Part shown: in pieces, positions 43,196-54,520 of the stretch
Position numbering within the stretch: position 1 is the stretch's first letter
How the letters are laid out: each line of letters opens with the position of its first letter
Source of the DNA: Liolophura sinensis
Taxonomy: Eukaryota > Mollusca > Polyplacophora > Chitonida > Chitonidae
Length of the DNA: 64,000 nt
Assembly: GCF_032854445.1 (NCBI RefSeq)
Contig: NC_088295.1
Location: forward strand, 73,004,028-73,068,027
Direction: 5' to 3'
Made by a program: the position numbers and the translations under genes
The notes under the pieces: model-generated
Told to the model about the DNA's origin: nothing
Seen by the model: the letters and a program-made list of their open reading frames with translations, nothing else
Databases searched by the model: none

Positions 43196-43925
43196 ATGTC
43201 AAATAAGATACAGGATATAGCAGAAAATTACACAACAATATGAAACAAAATAAATTTAGCCCTCTATGTCCTTGAGACATACGTACCAGAGCAGCTTTTC
43301 TGCCCCCACTGCAGACGAGTTGGACCTCTTCAGCATGCCAAAAGCACACAGACGTCAATATCCCGTTCCTGTATCGCCATGAGCTTTCCTCCTCCACGGT
43401 CATTCATCATCGTTGATAAACAGTCGGGAAAATACACGTGTTCTGGTGAGGTGACTAAGACACAGGGCCACTTTCTGTCAGCAAACGTGACTGTAGGTCT
43501 CATGTCAGACCGAGTGGAAATGTAAATACCTAGCATATGGCACTCCTGATTAACTTTGATAAGGTAATTTCCTCTCAGGTATTGTCAAGCAAATTAGGTC
43601 ATGTACCATAGTTTAAGTGTGTGGAGAGTGCCAATAAATTCACCATATTTTGTCACTAGGAGTATGCCAATGGAAGTACAGATCTCCAAAGGGATATTTG
43701 GTTGAAATTTTCAGTCATCAAGTGACAGCATGTTACGAAGCAATAAATTCATCTAGCCAAGAGATACATGTAATTGAATCAGTTATAGTAATCATTAAAT
43801 TCACTACATACCAATACCAGTAAAAGAACAAACAAATTTGTATTGCAGGTTGGAAGTTTGAAATCTGTCTGTATCGAAATGTATTTTTTTTTATTTATTG
43901 CAAATTGGAATTCGGGTTCTCTGAG
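43196..43925. other. No recognisable feature
   Basis: Nothing supportable is seen. Confidence 0.4.
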
Positions 43926-43929
43926 CCAC

Positions 43930-44300
43930 TGATCTGGTACCACCACAGAACCGGGTCTGAAACATTTGAGGTCTCAATGCCTATGTAACTGGAACCGCCA
44001 GAGAACCGGGGCGTCGCAAATTCCGTGCCCCACAGCCAGGGTCTGAAACATCCGGGGCATCAGTGCCTGTTCCTGCGGAAATGAACACTCACAAAATCCG
44101 GGCGTCATAAATGAAATGCCCTACAGAGCGGGTCTGACACACAGGCAGTGCCTACGGAATTGGAGACGGGGCGTCAGAGTTCTCGCGCCTCACAGTCTGA
44201 GGTCAGACACATCCTGGGTCTCAGAGTCGATGTTTACGGAATTGGAACCCCAACAAAACCGGGCCGTCGCCTTTCCCGCGTCGAATAGATTTCTTACCAC
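43930..44300 (+). repeat. Degenerate GC-rich tandem repeat, period about 80-91
   Basis: GGTCTGAAACAT-type anchors occur at 43954, 44040, 44131 and 44211 (last as GGTCAGACACAT). Each is followed by a GGGTCTCA/GGGGCATCA phrase, TGCCTATG/TGCCTACG, GGAACC/GGAATT, AACCGGGGCGTC and CACAG. About four and a half copies are present. The 90-codon ORF here is a by-product of the repeat. Confidence 0.8.
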
Positions 44301-44494
44301 GACAGCTCGGGCACCTTGCATCCGGATCTCAGAGCTGGTGCCGCACAGAACTGACACCACTACAGAGTTTTGCGGTGAGATCACGTAACCCAGACGGTAT
44401 AGTGTTTTACCTAAGCCAAACATGAGAGTTTCTCAAAAAATCTTAAAAAGCGCTACACAAATTATTTAATTATAGTAAAATGGGGCCTCCAAAG

Positions 44495-44575
44495 CAGTTT
44501 TGTCTAAGTAAAAAAAAAACAACAAGAAACCCTCCCCCCCCCAAAAAAACAAAACAAAGAAAAAACACGAAGTTC
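44495..44575. repeat. A-rich and C-run simple sequence
   Basis: Runs of A (9), C (10) and A (7) with intervening AAACAAAC units. Confidence 0.9.
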
Positions 44576-44691
44576 AGTGAAACTGGCTAGCTTCTCCAAA
44601 CACAGATATCAAACTCGTTGCTCATTTCCGTGAGTATTAGATAGTGTACTGCATCATGTCTCAGAGCAAGAGATTCCATGCGGCGCTAAGC

Positions 44692-45138
44692 TTTATGTTT
44701 ACTTGTGTTTCATATCCGTCTAAAATGCACCCAGATAGGTTTGAAACTTAATGTTTACTTGTGTTTCATATCCGTCTAAAATGCACCCAGATAGGTCTGA
44801 AACTTTATGTTTACTTGTGTTTCATATCTGTCTAAAATGCACCCAGATAGGTCTGAAACTTTATGTTTACTTGTGTTTCATATCCGTCTAAAATGCACCC
44901 AGATAGGTCTGAAACTTTATGTTTACTTGTGTTTCATATCCGTCTAAAATGCACCCAGATAGGTCTGAAACTTAATGTTTACTTGTGTTTCATATCCGTC
45001 TAAAATGCACCCAGATAGGTCTGAAACTTTATGTTTACTTGTGTTTCATATCCGTCTAAAATGCACCCAGATAGGTCTGAAACTTAATGTTTACTTGTGT
45101 TTCATATCCGTCTAAAATGCACCCAGATAGGTCTGAAC
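44692..45138 (+). repeat. 56-bp satellite, eight copies
   Basis: TGTTTACTTGTGTTTCATAT begins at 44696, 44752, 44808, 44864, 44920, 44976, 45032 and 45088, exactly 56 bases apart. The unit continues CCGTCTAAAATGCACCCAGA then TAGGTCTGAAACTT(T/A)A. Copies differ by one to three bases only. The last copy ends at GTCTGAAC. Confidence 0.97.
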
Positions 45139-45895
45139 AGACGGTAAAGTTTAAGCACAGCAATGTATATTATAATCACATTCTGTGCTTTGTTTAATCA
45201 ATGGAAGCAGACAAGAGCTTGCAAAGAACTTTATAAAGTAGTCGTCGATGTATGCTATCTGGTGTTTACAGAAGCATTAGCCCTTCATAATCAATCTAAT
45301 GTTTTATCCAATCTTGTGCTCAGGTGCTGGCAATTCTCCACATGACACTCTGTGTATCAAGCTCAAGTCTGCCGGGTACACCGGACCGACTAATGTACCG
45401 GCAGTGTTTATCACATCAGTGAAAGACGAGTAGACAAGAAATTTGTTTCCTTATTTCTTGTTGTCTTCATTCCTAGAAGCTGTCATTACAGATACACCTG
45501 CACCCCACCTCTGTAGTGTGCAACAATGTGTGCCCCCAGACATCTTAACGACATGGTCACACAGACCTCCTTCAAAAAATGTTTCTCTGTCTTGGTGCTG
45601 TAGTTTTGTTTATCCCGTGGTTCTAAAATGTAAACAAAAACAGTCCATATACTTTGATATAATCAAAGCGTCCATATCATAGCGTCAGTATTATCCACGC
45701 GAGATAAATGTCTATCACGTTTGTTTAAAACAGCTGTTAGCAGTAAGATTATACCAGTAATATTTACTTCCATGCGTCTAAGGTTGAAATGATACCATCG
45801 GGCACCGTCTTTAGTAATCATGGCGCATTTCTACAAACAACAGCAAACACCAAGAACACTTATCAAAACCACAGACAAAAAACCTATGTATCAAA
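45139..45895. other. No recognisable feature
   Basis: Frames of 60-79 codons at 45163-45682 are not recognisable. Confidence 0.4.
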
Positions 45896-45897
45896 TA

Positions 45898-46208
45898 TGT
45901 ATGTGTGTATGCTTTGGGTTTAACGTCCTACAATTTTCCAGCCATATGACGACGAAGAGTCACTAGGTGTGTTTACACATATTGTATCTTCTTGTGACAG
46001 AGGGAGCCTATGCCACCAAAATGTTGCCGTCACTGAAGTATCATGCCTAAGATACCAGATATGACACCGCAACCACTCACATTATACTGACTAAGCGCCA
46101 AGAGAGGCAGCAGCAAGTATGTACAATTTGTACAAATTGGCATGACCCTACGCGGGTTTGACATCGGGGTCTCTCGACTTCGAGGTAGACGGTCTAACCA
46201 TTATGATT
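45898..46208 (-). mobile_element. SINE family B, near full length
   Basis: GTATGCTTTGGGTTTAACGT, CCTACAATTTTCCAGCCATA, TGACGACGAAGAGTCACTAG, GTATCTTCTTGTGACAG, GTATCATGCCTAAGATACCA, CCAAGAGAGGCAGCAGCAAG, and the reversed head GGTCTCTCGACTTCGAGGTA with GACGGTCTAACCATTATG (tRNA-like A-box region on the minus strand). Confidence 0.88.
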
Positions 46209-48835
46209 TAAGGGAATGCAGTGTTTAGGATGTCACTCTAAAGAAACAAAAATTTTCAGACGTATAGTGAATTAGCACGTTAGAGCCATTTAGCTCAGTA
46301 TGCTAAGTACATACTATCCGATGCTGAACTTTTGGTTAATATAAATATAATGCTAAATAACTTCGCTGCTAATATACGTCCCACTTAAAAGTAGGTACGT
46401 TTGAATTAAGGCGACCAGAAGATACAAACGACACGCTACGATAATTCTCCATTTCATCCGCGTCATCAGTGTTCAGGCTTACTAATAAATAAAAAGACCC
46501 AAAACTTTCGCAGAGGTGTGCACAGTGGTTATTCTAGCCAAGAATTAAGTGTCACACAATAACCTCTGTCCCAGGCAGCAGGTGCTTGTCACATTCCCAA
46601 TACATTCTGCTCAGCCGATGTATACGATTAGTGGAGTTCTGTCAGAAAACGTATCAGCTGACATGTAATTATATAGATAACACTTGGTGAAATAGGTTAT
46701 ATTGGTACATTTGTTGCTGAAACACAACGGATTCCGTGACGGCAATATCGTCCTGGAAAGTGAAGCCTCCAGGTGGAATGATTATCCTGCTTAACAGAAG
46801 AATTGCTGTATTTCTGCTGTCTAAATGACTTGTATTGTTCGTAACAAATGTATCGCGAAGTGCACAAGGAGTCAGTTCTGGATAACAGGCACCTGTCGTA
46901 TAAATCTTTTGTTCAGTAGCTTTATTAAAATGTATAGAAAGAAAAGGATAAATTTAGGGCACTGTTCTGTGGGTAACCAGGTAACCTCTTGTTATTGGGA
47001 TCTCTCAAGATTTTTGTCACCTGTTTGGAGGCATGGTCAAGCAGTCCTGAACCATTGTGTTTACTTTAAGGCTAAGTGATTACTCCTTTCCAGCCCCGAC
47101 TCGGAACACCTGTGCTTCTGAAGTGTTCCATATTGCTTTTACCGGAAGCAGTGCGTTGTATGCTTACAGATCCAAGTTGTTAGGCTCAGTCTTGTGATAA
47201 ACGAACATTGCAATCTTGGTGAGAGAGTAATTCAAGATAATTGTGATCGATAACCGTGCAAATCTTCACGTTGTTGTTCTGTCCAGGACGTCCGTACAGA
47301 CTTCCTGTTCGCTTTTTAATAATATAAGAGAGTGCGGATAGAGAGGTGCGTTGTTAGACACTGAAGATAGTCGACAACTATATGCGTCTTTCGACATCCC
47401 TTTAGTTGAATGGTTAAAAAATCAAGACTACAGTCACTTTTCTGATGCAATATGTGTCCAGTGATAACACTAACATAAATCCCTAAAAGCTTGCCCTAAT
47501 TAAAGAAATCGCGGGTAATAATTACAACTCAGCACACCACTCTCCAGGCCAGTGATCAGTTTCTCAGACCAACACAGGACTTCACCTAATTTTCTGGGTC
47601 GAGGGATTTCGTGGTATTTCTGCACAGGAACTTCTCCACTGAGCCATGTTTATATCTCTCATCAACTATACTCCGCCACAGGAAACCTAGTTTTGAAATT
47701 TCCGGTTACAGTAGAGTTTCACGGGAGAAGCGTTACTTTTTCGTAATCTCTGTGCCAATGAGTGATCTATGGTTTCTAGTGGATTGCGGTCATTCATCAG
47801 TCTTGATGTCTGTGGCATTTACAAGTATATGGGATGTCCATACAAAGTCCGTCGCTGATATTGTCCCTGCCGGAAATACCTGCGTCAAACCATGAAGCAT
47901 TGTGGGTGTTTAATTCTCAGAACAACTTGACAATAATATGGTTTCTTTTGATTTTCCAAGTTGTGACGAACTCAAAAAAGTCTTCATGGACAGAAAGTTA
48001 AAACGCCTCCCAACAGACTGACTAGGTCCGAGAGTTTTGTCCAAAGGCAAATAATCGAATGATACCAAAGACAAGACTCGTGACACTTAAAATAAATGAA
48101 CCAGCCACACGTGGCAGCAGACGTGTTGTATCTATGGTAGTAGGCGTATGGTACCCTCGTCGCGGCAGCTTGTCGAGCTCTCTCAGATGCCAGTCATGCA
48201 GCAAATTCTACACGATGCCTCGAGATTTAGGTTTTCGTAAGACGTTGATGAATTTGGTTAGAGGCTATCAACCAAACATATTTAGTGCGTGTAACCTTTG
48301 GGCATGCAGTTATTGATGGTGTAAGCATCTGGCTATCCGTGTTTGAGTGTCTTTGTACTGGACATTTGAACTTGCGTTTATGCTGGCTCCAGGCGATCCT
48401 GCTTTGATCCACGGAAATCCAATTTAACATTTGAGCGCAACATCAGACAATCAAACAGACACAGACAGAGGAACAGAATGCTCCGGTGAAATTACTAGAA
48501 CAGTTCAAGCAGAGTGGTTCTGAAAAAAAATGCCAGTACCGGATTACTCTTTAACTTTTTCAGACAATGTTGCCAGCGTGATTGTTCAAGTAAAAACAAA
48601 ACTGTAATGTCGTCTGAGGATTTTTTTGTCAGCTAACCCTTGGTATGCATAAGGTTACAAGCTATACAATTTTTACAAAACTCAAATCAGATAAATAAAA
48701 AGTAAATAATATACAAAGTGAGAGAGTTATGATTCGTTTGGCGTCGGAATTATGTCAATCTTATACAATATCTTCATTATTATTTACACGAATACAGAAT
48801 TTGGACAGGAATATTATATTTAGACATGCTATAAA
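46209..48835. other. No recognisable gene or repeat
   Basis: Several ATG frames of 60-94 codons (for example 46825-47079, 47611-47895, 48059-48316) have no recognisable domain and no splice-supported neighbours. A tRNA-like TTTAGCTCAGTATGC at about 46291 lacks a matching B box. Confidence 0.4.
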
Positions 48836-48839
48836 ACAA

Positions 48840-49105
48840 TACAGCTAGAGAGTAAAACGGGAACAGATACGGCAATGTGATAGCTGGAAAATGGTCTCAC
48901 GTAACCGGTGAACGGTATCTTGTCAATTTACCTTAATTGTTTTTTATTCTAACTGCCAATAAAAATGCTTAAAAGTAACAACTTCCTCACCCCCTTGCAC
49001 CATCCCTCAAGCAGAATTGGGTAAAAAATGCAATGATGTTAATTGCCATATGTTAGACGTCATTAATCGAAAAGCTGTGTTGTCATAACATTTAATAAAC
49101 AATCG
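48840..49105 (+). repeat. Interspersed family C, well preserved
   Basis: AGCTAGAGAGTAAAACGGGA, ACAGATACGGCAATGTGATA, GCTGGAAAATGGTCTCACGT, AACCGGTGAACGGTATCTTG, TCAATTTACC, TTTTTTATTCTAACTG, GCAGAATTGGGTAAAAAATG, CAATGATGTTAATTGCCATA and TTGTCATAACATTTAATAAA appear in order. Confidence 0.85.
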
Positions 49106-49630
49106 TATGAAAATAATACAAATTCGCAGCTTCACGATTTGTACTAAATATCCTAGTGAATAGGCTCTCCATATTGGTCTAATGGGCTGTCACCAGTGCT
49201 CGCGCATTCTTTGATTCCAGTCTCCATTGTCGTACCTACAAATGACTCAACAAAATTACTTCATCATTTAGACAGTCAAAACGGGCACAGATTCTAAACG
49301 CGGAGATATGGGGGTCACAAGGGTCAGGTGTGTCGATATATCCAGTTGTTTAGCTACTACATTACTATGATTTCACACTAAAATCGGTAAACTCTCAACA
49401 TTATTTGTACTTTAGCTTAAATCTCTCACCCATCACTTAAAGAAAATTGCTGTGTATATTTGCTATAGAGTAAAACAATAATTAACCACATTGCATTGAT
49501 AGCTGATGACACTATATTGATCTGACTAAGTTACAACTTATTGTCAACGCATTTTTACATATTTTCTGTATAGGGGATGTGTTTGTCTCTGCTTTTTAAG
49601 CATAAACATGGACAACTGAAACAATATATT
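49106..49630. other. No recognisable feature
   Basis: AT-rich; nothing supportable. Confidence 0.4.
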
Positions 49631-49634
49631 AAAG

Positions 49635-49985
49635 ACGTACAGCATAGAGAGTAAAACCAAAGCAGTGACGACAGTCTGATAACTGGCAAATGATCACACG
49701 TTGTCGGTGAAATAGGGCCTCTTTTCAATTTACCGGTCAGGGTTTTATCTTAACTGTTCATGAAATAGTAACAACATAGACGCTCTCTAGCTCCATAGCT
49801 TAAGCAGAATTAGGCAAAAAAATGCAGTGATGTTAATTGCAATTTATTTGACGTCACTAGTCTAGAATTACTCTACATGATGTATTGTCAATACATTTAA
49901 GATAAAATAACATTAAAACAATGCAAAGGGAGCAGGCCTCTTGGAAGCCTAGTCGACCATCAGAATCCTGGTTTATGCAGGAATC
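49635..49985 (+). repeat. Interspersed family C, best copy
   Basis: AAAGACGTACAGCATAGAGA, GTAAAACCAAAGCAGTGACG, CTGATAACTGGCAAATGATC, GTCGGTGAAATAGGGCCTCT, CAATTTACCGGTCAGGGTTT, ATCTTAACTGTTCATGAAAT, CAGAATTAGGCAAAAAAATG, CAGTGATGTTAATTGCAATT, TATTTGACGTCACTAGTC and ACATTAAAACAATGCAAAG. The element is at least about 300 bases. No coding frame or clear terminal inverted repeat is seen. Confidence 0.88.
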
Positions 49986-49989
49986 GTTA

Positions 49990-50115
49990 TAATTAAAGAC
50001 GTACAGTACAGAGAGTTTTATTCTGACTGTTCATATAAATACATTAACAGTAACTGTAGCAAACTATGAAGAAGACGGGTTTAACCGCAAATGCACTGAT
50101 GCTCATAAACTTGGA
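49990..50115 (+). repeat. Interspersed family C, adjacent shortened copy
   Basis: AATTAAAGACGTACAGTACA and GAGAGTTTTATTCTGACTGT start a second copy directly after the first. It jumps from the start motif to the GTTTTATTCTGACTGTTCAT motif, so about 110 bases are deleted. Confidence 0.8.
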
Positions 50116-50391
50116 ATAAAGTATTTGTCACCACTTTTTCTAGATTGATTCTTATAGAATGTGGTATTCATGATATCTGAGGTGTATATCACCAACATAT
50201 CACCATGCCCTTTGGCCACAATTAACTCTTCACGAACCGCATACTTAGCCTGAAAGACGGGGTATTTGGACAGCACAGTTAAGAATTTTGGTACAGTCTT
50301 TATCCACCTCAATTAATTTTTCTGGTGACACAAACTGGGTATTTTCATGCACCGAATGCCCACTAGCACCGTTCTGAATGTCAAGCAGTCA

Positions 50392-51272
50392 CTAACACCG
50401 AGTGTTGCCACCCCTGGCATGAATCATTGTCTCAAGACGTCGCAGCATGCTGTCCACAAGGATGTTGATGGTGTCAATGGGTAGGGCGCCCCACTCATCC
50501 GTCAGAGCCTGAGCTATTTCTAGAGTTTGGGAACGATTGTGTCTACCCTTGATGGCTCGGCCAGGCATGCACGATACGGTTCATATCAGGGGAGCAAGAA
50601 CGCCGTGCTAGCTACTCCACCCCTTTTGCTTCAAGAAATTCTGTCACTGTACGTCCTAGCGTTGTCGCCTTGCAGCCGAAAATTGTTTCCATAAACCCTT
50701 TTTGCGTGCGGAAGGCAGTGGTTTCCCAGGAAGCCCAGGTACACGATGGCGTTGACGTCTCCATCCGGCACCACCAGTGGCGTTTTCCCTCCATATACCT
50801 CCATCACCTTGAGCCCCTTCGTGAATACAGCTCTGAATAAGAAGGTTCTCACCACGTAATCGTCGAAATCTTTGTCTTCAATCTACATGGTCCCTCGTCC
50901 GTAAACACAACATGTTGCCAGTGCTCAGCCAGTAGTTTTCTGTTCTCCCTAGCTGAGTGCAGTCGAGGGAGTCTGTGTTGAACTGTTAGGCTTGGACATT
51001 TGGTCATTCGTCCTGCTCGGTAGCCATGTTGTAGCAATATTCAATTTACAATTTGTCGGGAAACCTTGATTCCATAATACCTGCTTCACTAACGACGAAG
51101 ATGGGTCGCTGGCATTTTCCTGTTTCTATGGCACAGATTAAGCAATCGGCGATATTCTCGTCTGGTAGCTAGTTGTTGCCATCCTGGGGATTTTCGTGGT
51201 CTCACCTCCGTCGGAGTACAGCCATTCTTCAGCGTATTAACAATGCTGTTGCACGAGGCATATCCTAGGGCA
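50392..51272 (-). pseudogene. Broken Tc1-type transposase
   Basis: Minus strand, reading from about 51272 to the TAG at 50392-50394. In order and in different frames: an N-terminal helix-turn-helix-like part (NSIVNTLKNGCTPTEVRPRK, then HRNRKMPATHLR); RENRKLLAEHWQHVVFTDEG with the first catalytic Asp; KTPLVVPDGDVNAIVYLGFL; FRLQGDNART with the second Asp; SPDMNRIVHAW; and a C-terminal LEIAQALTDEWGALPIDTIN followed by RRLETMIHARGGNTRC. The third catalytic position, normally Glu in the SPDLNPIE-type motif, is Val. Frameshifts and stops separate the parts, so it is inactive. In intact elements the protein excises and inserts the transposon at TA. Terminal inverted repeats were not found by eye. 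Confidence 0.9.
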
Positions 51273-51519
51273 ACTCTGTGTCATTTTTTGTGGTGAAGGT
51301 AACAGCTAACTGTGAAAAACACCTTATCCTTGCATGTAGGATTGGAGCGAGGAAGAGAGAGAGCTTTAATACCTAATAGCAGAAGGCCTTGTTACATGAT
51401 TCAAAATTTGCCTGAATTTCTTTCAATTAGGTCGTGGGAACACATAGTATAATCATTAACTTGCTCTAATATGATTACTGAGAGAAATAAGTTTGGGCCT
51501 GAAAATTTTTTATTCAAAC

Positions 51520-51615
51520 TTAATGGGCAACAGTGTAGCCTTGTGCCAACTATCACGTTGTCATCACTGCTCTAGTTTTACTCTCTACTGTATTTATAAT
51601 GTAACTGACCATGTG
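51520..51615 (-). repeat. Interspersed family C, fragment
   Basis: The minus strand reads ACAGTAGAGAGTAAAACTAG, AGCAGTGATGACAACGTGAT and AGTTGGCACAAGG, matching the start of family C. Confidence 0.7.
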
Positions 51616-52565
51616 GAGAATGTAGTGTATTAAATACATATATTACATGGACAAATAAAACATGTAGAATTTGATTGCATAACGCCCATAGCACAATCTT
51701 AGCAGTCGTGTTTCCCTATTTCTACACACCAAAACGCCTTGTAATAGTTTTATGTCATGTTAACTGGAATATCTACTTACTGAGATTAAGAGAAACAGTC
51801 CTCAGTCCTTGTTGATAGTGGGTCTGCTGTTCATCTGTTTCAGGGTTACATAGTGTGTGTTAATACCCTCGGCACTGAGCAGGATACGTAGAGATTTTTC
51901 ACAGATTACTTTTAGTCGTTTGGATATATAATGTGTAGTTGTATACTTCACAGAAGAAACGCAAATAAAAGCTTCAGGTAGAATATGGCATTCAGCCATA
52001 TATACATCGGATGTAGCACTATTTAAACATCAAACACATTTAGGTTTCAGACAGGGCGGCTCCTATGTTTGAATTTTGACTCATATGCATTTTCATTCAT
52101 TATTTTGTTTAGCTATATGCTTGAAGAAAAAACAGTTAATGAAAAAAATTAATCAACCTCGGTTGCTTCTTAAAACATTTGTGTGTTTGGAGAGGGTGAT
52201 ATGAAAGTTATCACGTTTTCACACATGGTTACTTGTTACCGACACGTCATTCGAAAAAATGGAAATTTGTAATTCTGTATTTATCTACAATATCAAAGAG
52301 TTTTATCTGAAATTATTATTTGCACTCTACAAGACATCCAGTGTTGTTTTACCTATTCTAATCTATACAAATATTTGTACTAACACTTTATGTACATTAA
52401 CACATTTGATATTATATGTTGGTTTCATACATATAATTAAAGTACATATTTCAATACCGAGTTACGCTAAGTAACGCGTGCTGTTGAGTAACCTATTTAG
52501 CAAGCAAATAGCTAGATCACGTGTATCATAATGTAACACGTGTTGTGACACGCAGTCAATCTGTC
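51616..52565. other. No recognisable feature
   Basis: AT-rich; short frames only. Confidence 0.4.
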
Positions 52566-52572
52566 CTTATCA

Positions 52573-52605
52573 TTATACAGGGTGTCCCATTTTATCGCTC
52601 AAGCG
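52573..52605 (+). other. Transposon-terminus-like string
   Basis: ATTATACAGGGTGTCCCATT followed by TTATCGC. This has the same CAGGGTGTCCCA start as the minus strand at 38885-38920 and resembles a mariner-type end. No transposase or partner end was identified. Confidence 0.4.
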
Positions 52606-54040
52606 ATCTTCAGTAGAACTATTAAGCCTTCCAGTGAAATACATTTTACACCGAGAGACAATTCTTCTCTAGATGGCTATGCTTACCACACTTAATCAAG
52701 TGAAGATACAAAACATACACTACACACTAGTAAGAAATATAATTAGTGGTCAGAGTAGATGGCGTTAAACTCCCCATCTATTTTTTTTAACATAATAAAG
52801 CCGAAAATATGCTATTTGTCGTACCGTTTTGCAGATTTCAGCAAAATTGAAATTTGCTAATTGTCATCCAACTTCAGTCGAAAGTTGGAAATCCCAGTTT
52901 TAATAATCTTTAATCTGATCTGATATGAAACTTGGATAACCTTACGAAAGGAGTCTTAAATAGTTGAGTTATACTTTTGCGATATGTTTGTGAGAAATAG
53001 TAATTATGTAGTATGGTAATGCTGTTGGACTAATTTGGCTTAACCGCCTGTGGAAGACATAGAAAGGATGCAATTCTTAAAACATTATAACTTAGCTCGG
53101 GTAACATCCGTAACCATGATGTTGTGGTACTGGTAATTACACACGCTGGCGCTAGGCTGCATGTTTTCTAGAACTAGTCCGGGACTATGCTCATGAATGT
53201 GTGGGTGAAAACATTGGCGAATGTTTCTAACATTCATCATACAGATATTCCTCGCTATGAATGTTTTTGAAATGAAACTTTAGGAGTTGGCCTGACATGT
53301 AAAATGAACAGTGAAAGTTGATATCCATGAGAGTCCAGTTTTGTTTTAATAAAAGATTTAACACATGTATTGGGACCATGGGAAATATCTTTATGCACGC
53401 CTTTGACAATTAAGTAGGTTAATTGATATTTTAATTGATACTTAATTAAGCCCACCAGGACTAACTATTCAGCAATAATTGATTACCGCATCTTACGTAT
53501 TAAATGTATAAAGGAAACGCTGAATGAGGTTTATCATTGCCGAGAATCGATGACGTCCACGTGCTGGGAACTGGTGTTTCTCGGTCTTTGGCTGAATCTC
53601 CTCATAACACTATGTAATCTTGTCTCCTTATTATATAGCCACCATGGCGATTCGACAAATTAAACCTGACTGCCATTCAGGCCTAACAGCAGGCGGAATT
53701 TGACGGAGGAGAGGGCCTATCCCTCGACGGACTTCGTGCTTTTGTTGATGACAGACGACACTTACATCGAGTATATCACACTGCATTGCTGACAAGGACT
53801 AAGCCTCGCAGCGTCCCCGAAAGCTACGACACAACCGCACGTGTAGCTGAAGCACTCTGACTCGTACTTTACGGAAGTGGGTTATCATACATAGGAAAGG
53901 TATTTGGGTACTTGCCAGATCAGCACAAAACAAATGACCGTTACATCCTTTCCCGTCTGGTACATTCGCAATCAAATTCATATCACACAAAAACACCACA
54001 GGAAAATTGAAAAATACCTCAAACTAGAACCAATGTAAAG
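52606..54040. other. No recognisable gene
   Basis: A strong GCCACCATGG start context at 53638-53647 opens only a 17-codon frame. Frames of 60-66 codons on the minus strand are unrecognised. Confidence 0.4.
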
Positions 54041-54042
54041 GA

Positions 54043-54085
54043 ATGAATGAATGAATGCTTGGGCTTTAACGTCGTACAATATAAA
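54043..54085 (-). mobile_element. SINE family B, tail fragment
   Basis: GAATGAATGAATGCTTGGGC and TTTAACGTCGTACAATAT match the tail of family B. The expected sequence beyond does not follow. Confidence 0.55.
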
Positions 54086-54184
54086 GATCATCATCATGTG
54101 ACATCTTGTCCAGTTACCTCGTCCCCCAGGATCATCGACTCCACTAGCAGAATTATGTTTCATTTTCACTCATTCACCCAGAAC

Positions 54185-54375
54185 ATACCTTGCGCTTTTC
54201 CAACATCATTGGAAACTGTTGACTGCCTCTCTTTGCATGATACCGTCATAATTTCGTACTTCATATACCTGCTTAGTTCTTTTGTGGTTTGTGTCAAACG
54301 TCGTTTTTGAAAATATGGACCAGGAACGTCCATACTGATCGACGGCTGGTATACGAATGTCTGTTTCGACGCATA
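54185..54375 (-). repeat. Interspersed family E, reversed
   Basis: TTCGTACTTCATATACCTGC, TTAGTTCTTTTGTGGTTTGT, GTCAAACGTCGTTTTTGAAA and GGACCAGGAACGTCCATACT, then CGGCTGGTATACGAATGTCT. It closely parallels 23260-23400. Confidence 0.78.
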
Positions 54376-54389
54376 GATTCACACATACA

Positions 54390-54520
54390 AAATGAAAGAC
54401 TTACAGCATAGATAGTAAAACCAGAGCATTGAAGTGAGCGTAAAAGTTTGCAAATAGTTACAGGTAACCGATGAAATTCAGCTTCCCGTTTATTCACGTC
54501 AGTATGTATTTTTCTGTTAG
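54390..54520 (+). repeat. Interspersed family C, fragment
   Basis: AAAGACTTACAGCATAGATA, GTAAAACCAGAGCATTGAAG, TTGCAAATAGTTACAGGTAA and CCGATGAAATTCAGC, directly beside the family E copy. Confidence 0.75.

Noticed and set aside
44116-44388. 90-codon ORF in GC-rich DNA
   Set aside because: It lies across the degenerate 80-91-bp tandem repeat. The composition explains the open frame.
44692-45138. CRISPR-like array
   Set aside because: The 56-bp units are contiguous tandem copies with no variable spacers, in a eukaryotic setting.
46280-46340. tRNA-like TTTAGCTCAGTATGC string
   Set aside because: It resembles an A box, but no B box or cloverleaf partner follows.
53638-53697. Perfect GCCACCATGG start context
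   Set aside because: It opens only 17 codons with no donor site at the end, so it is probably chance.
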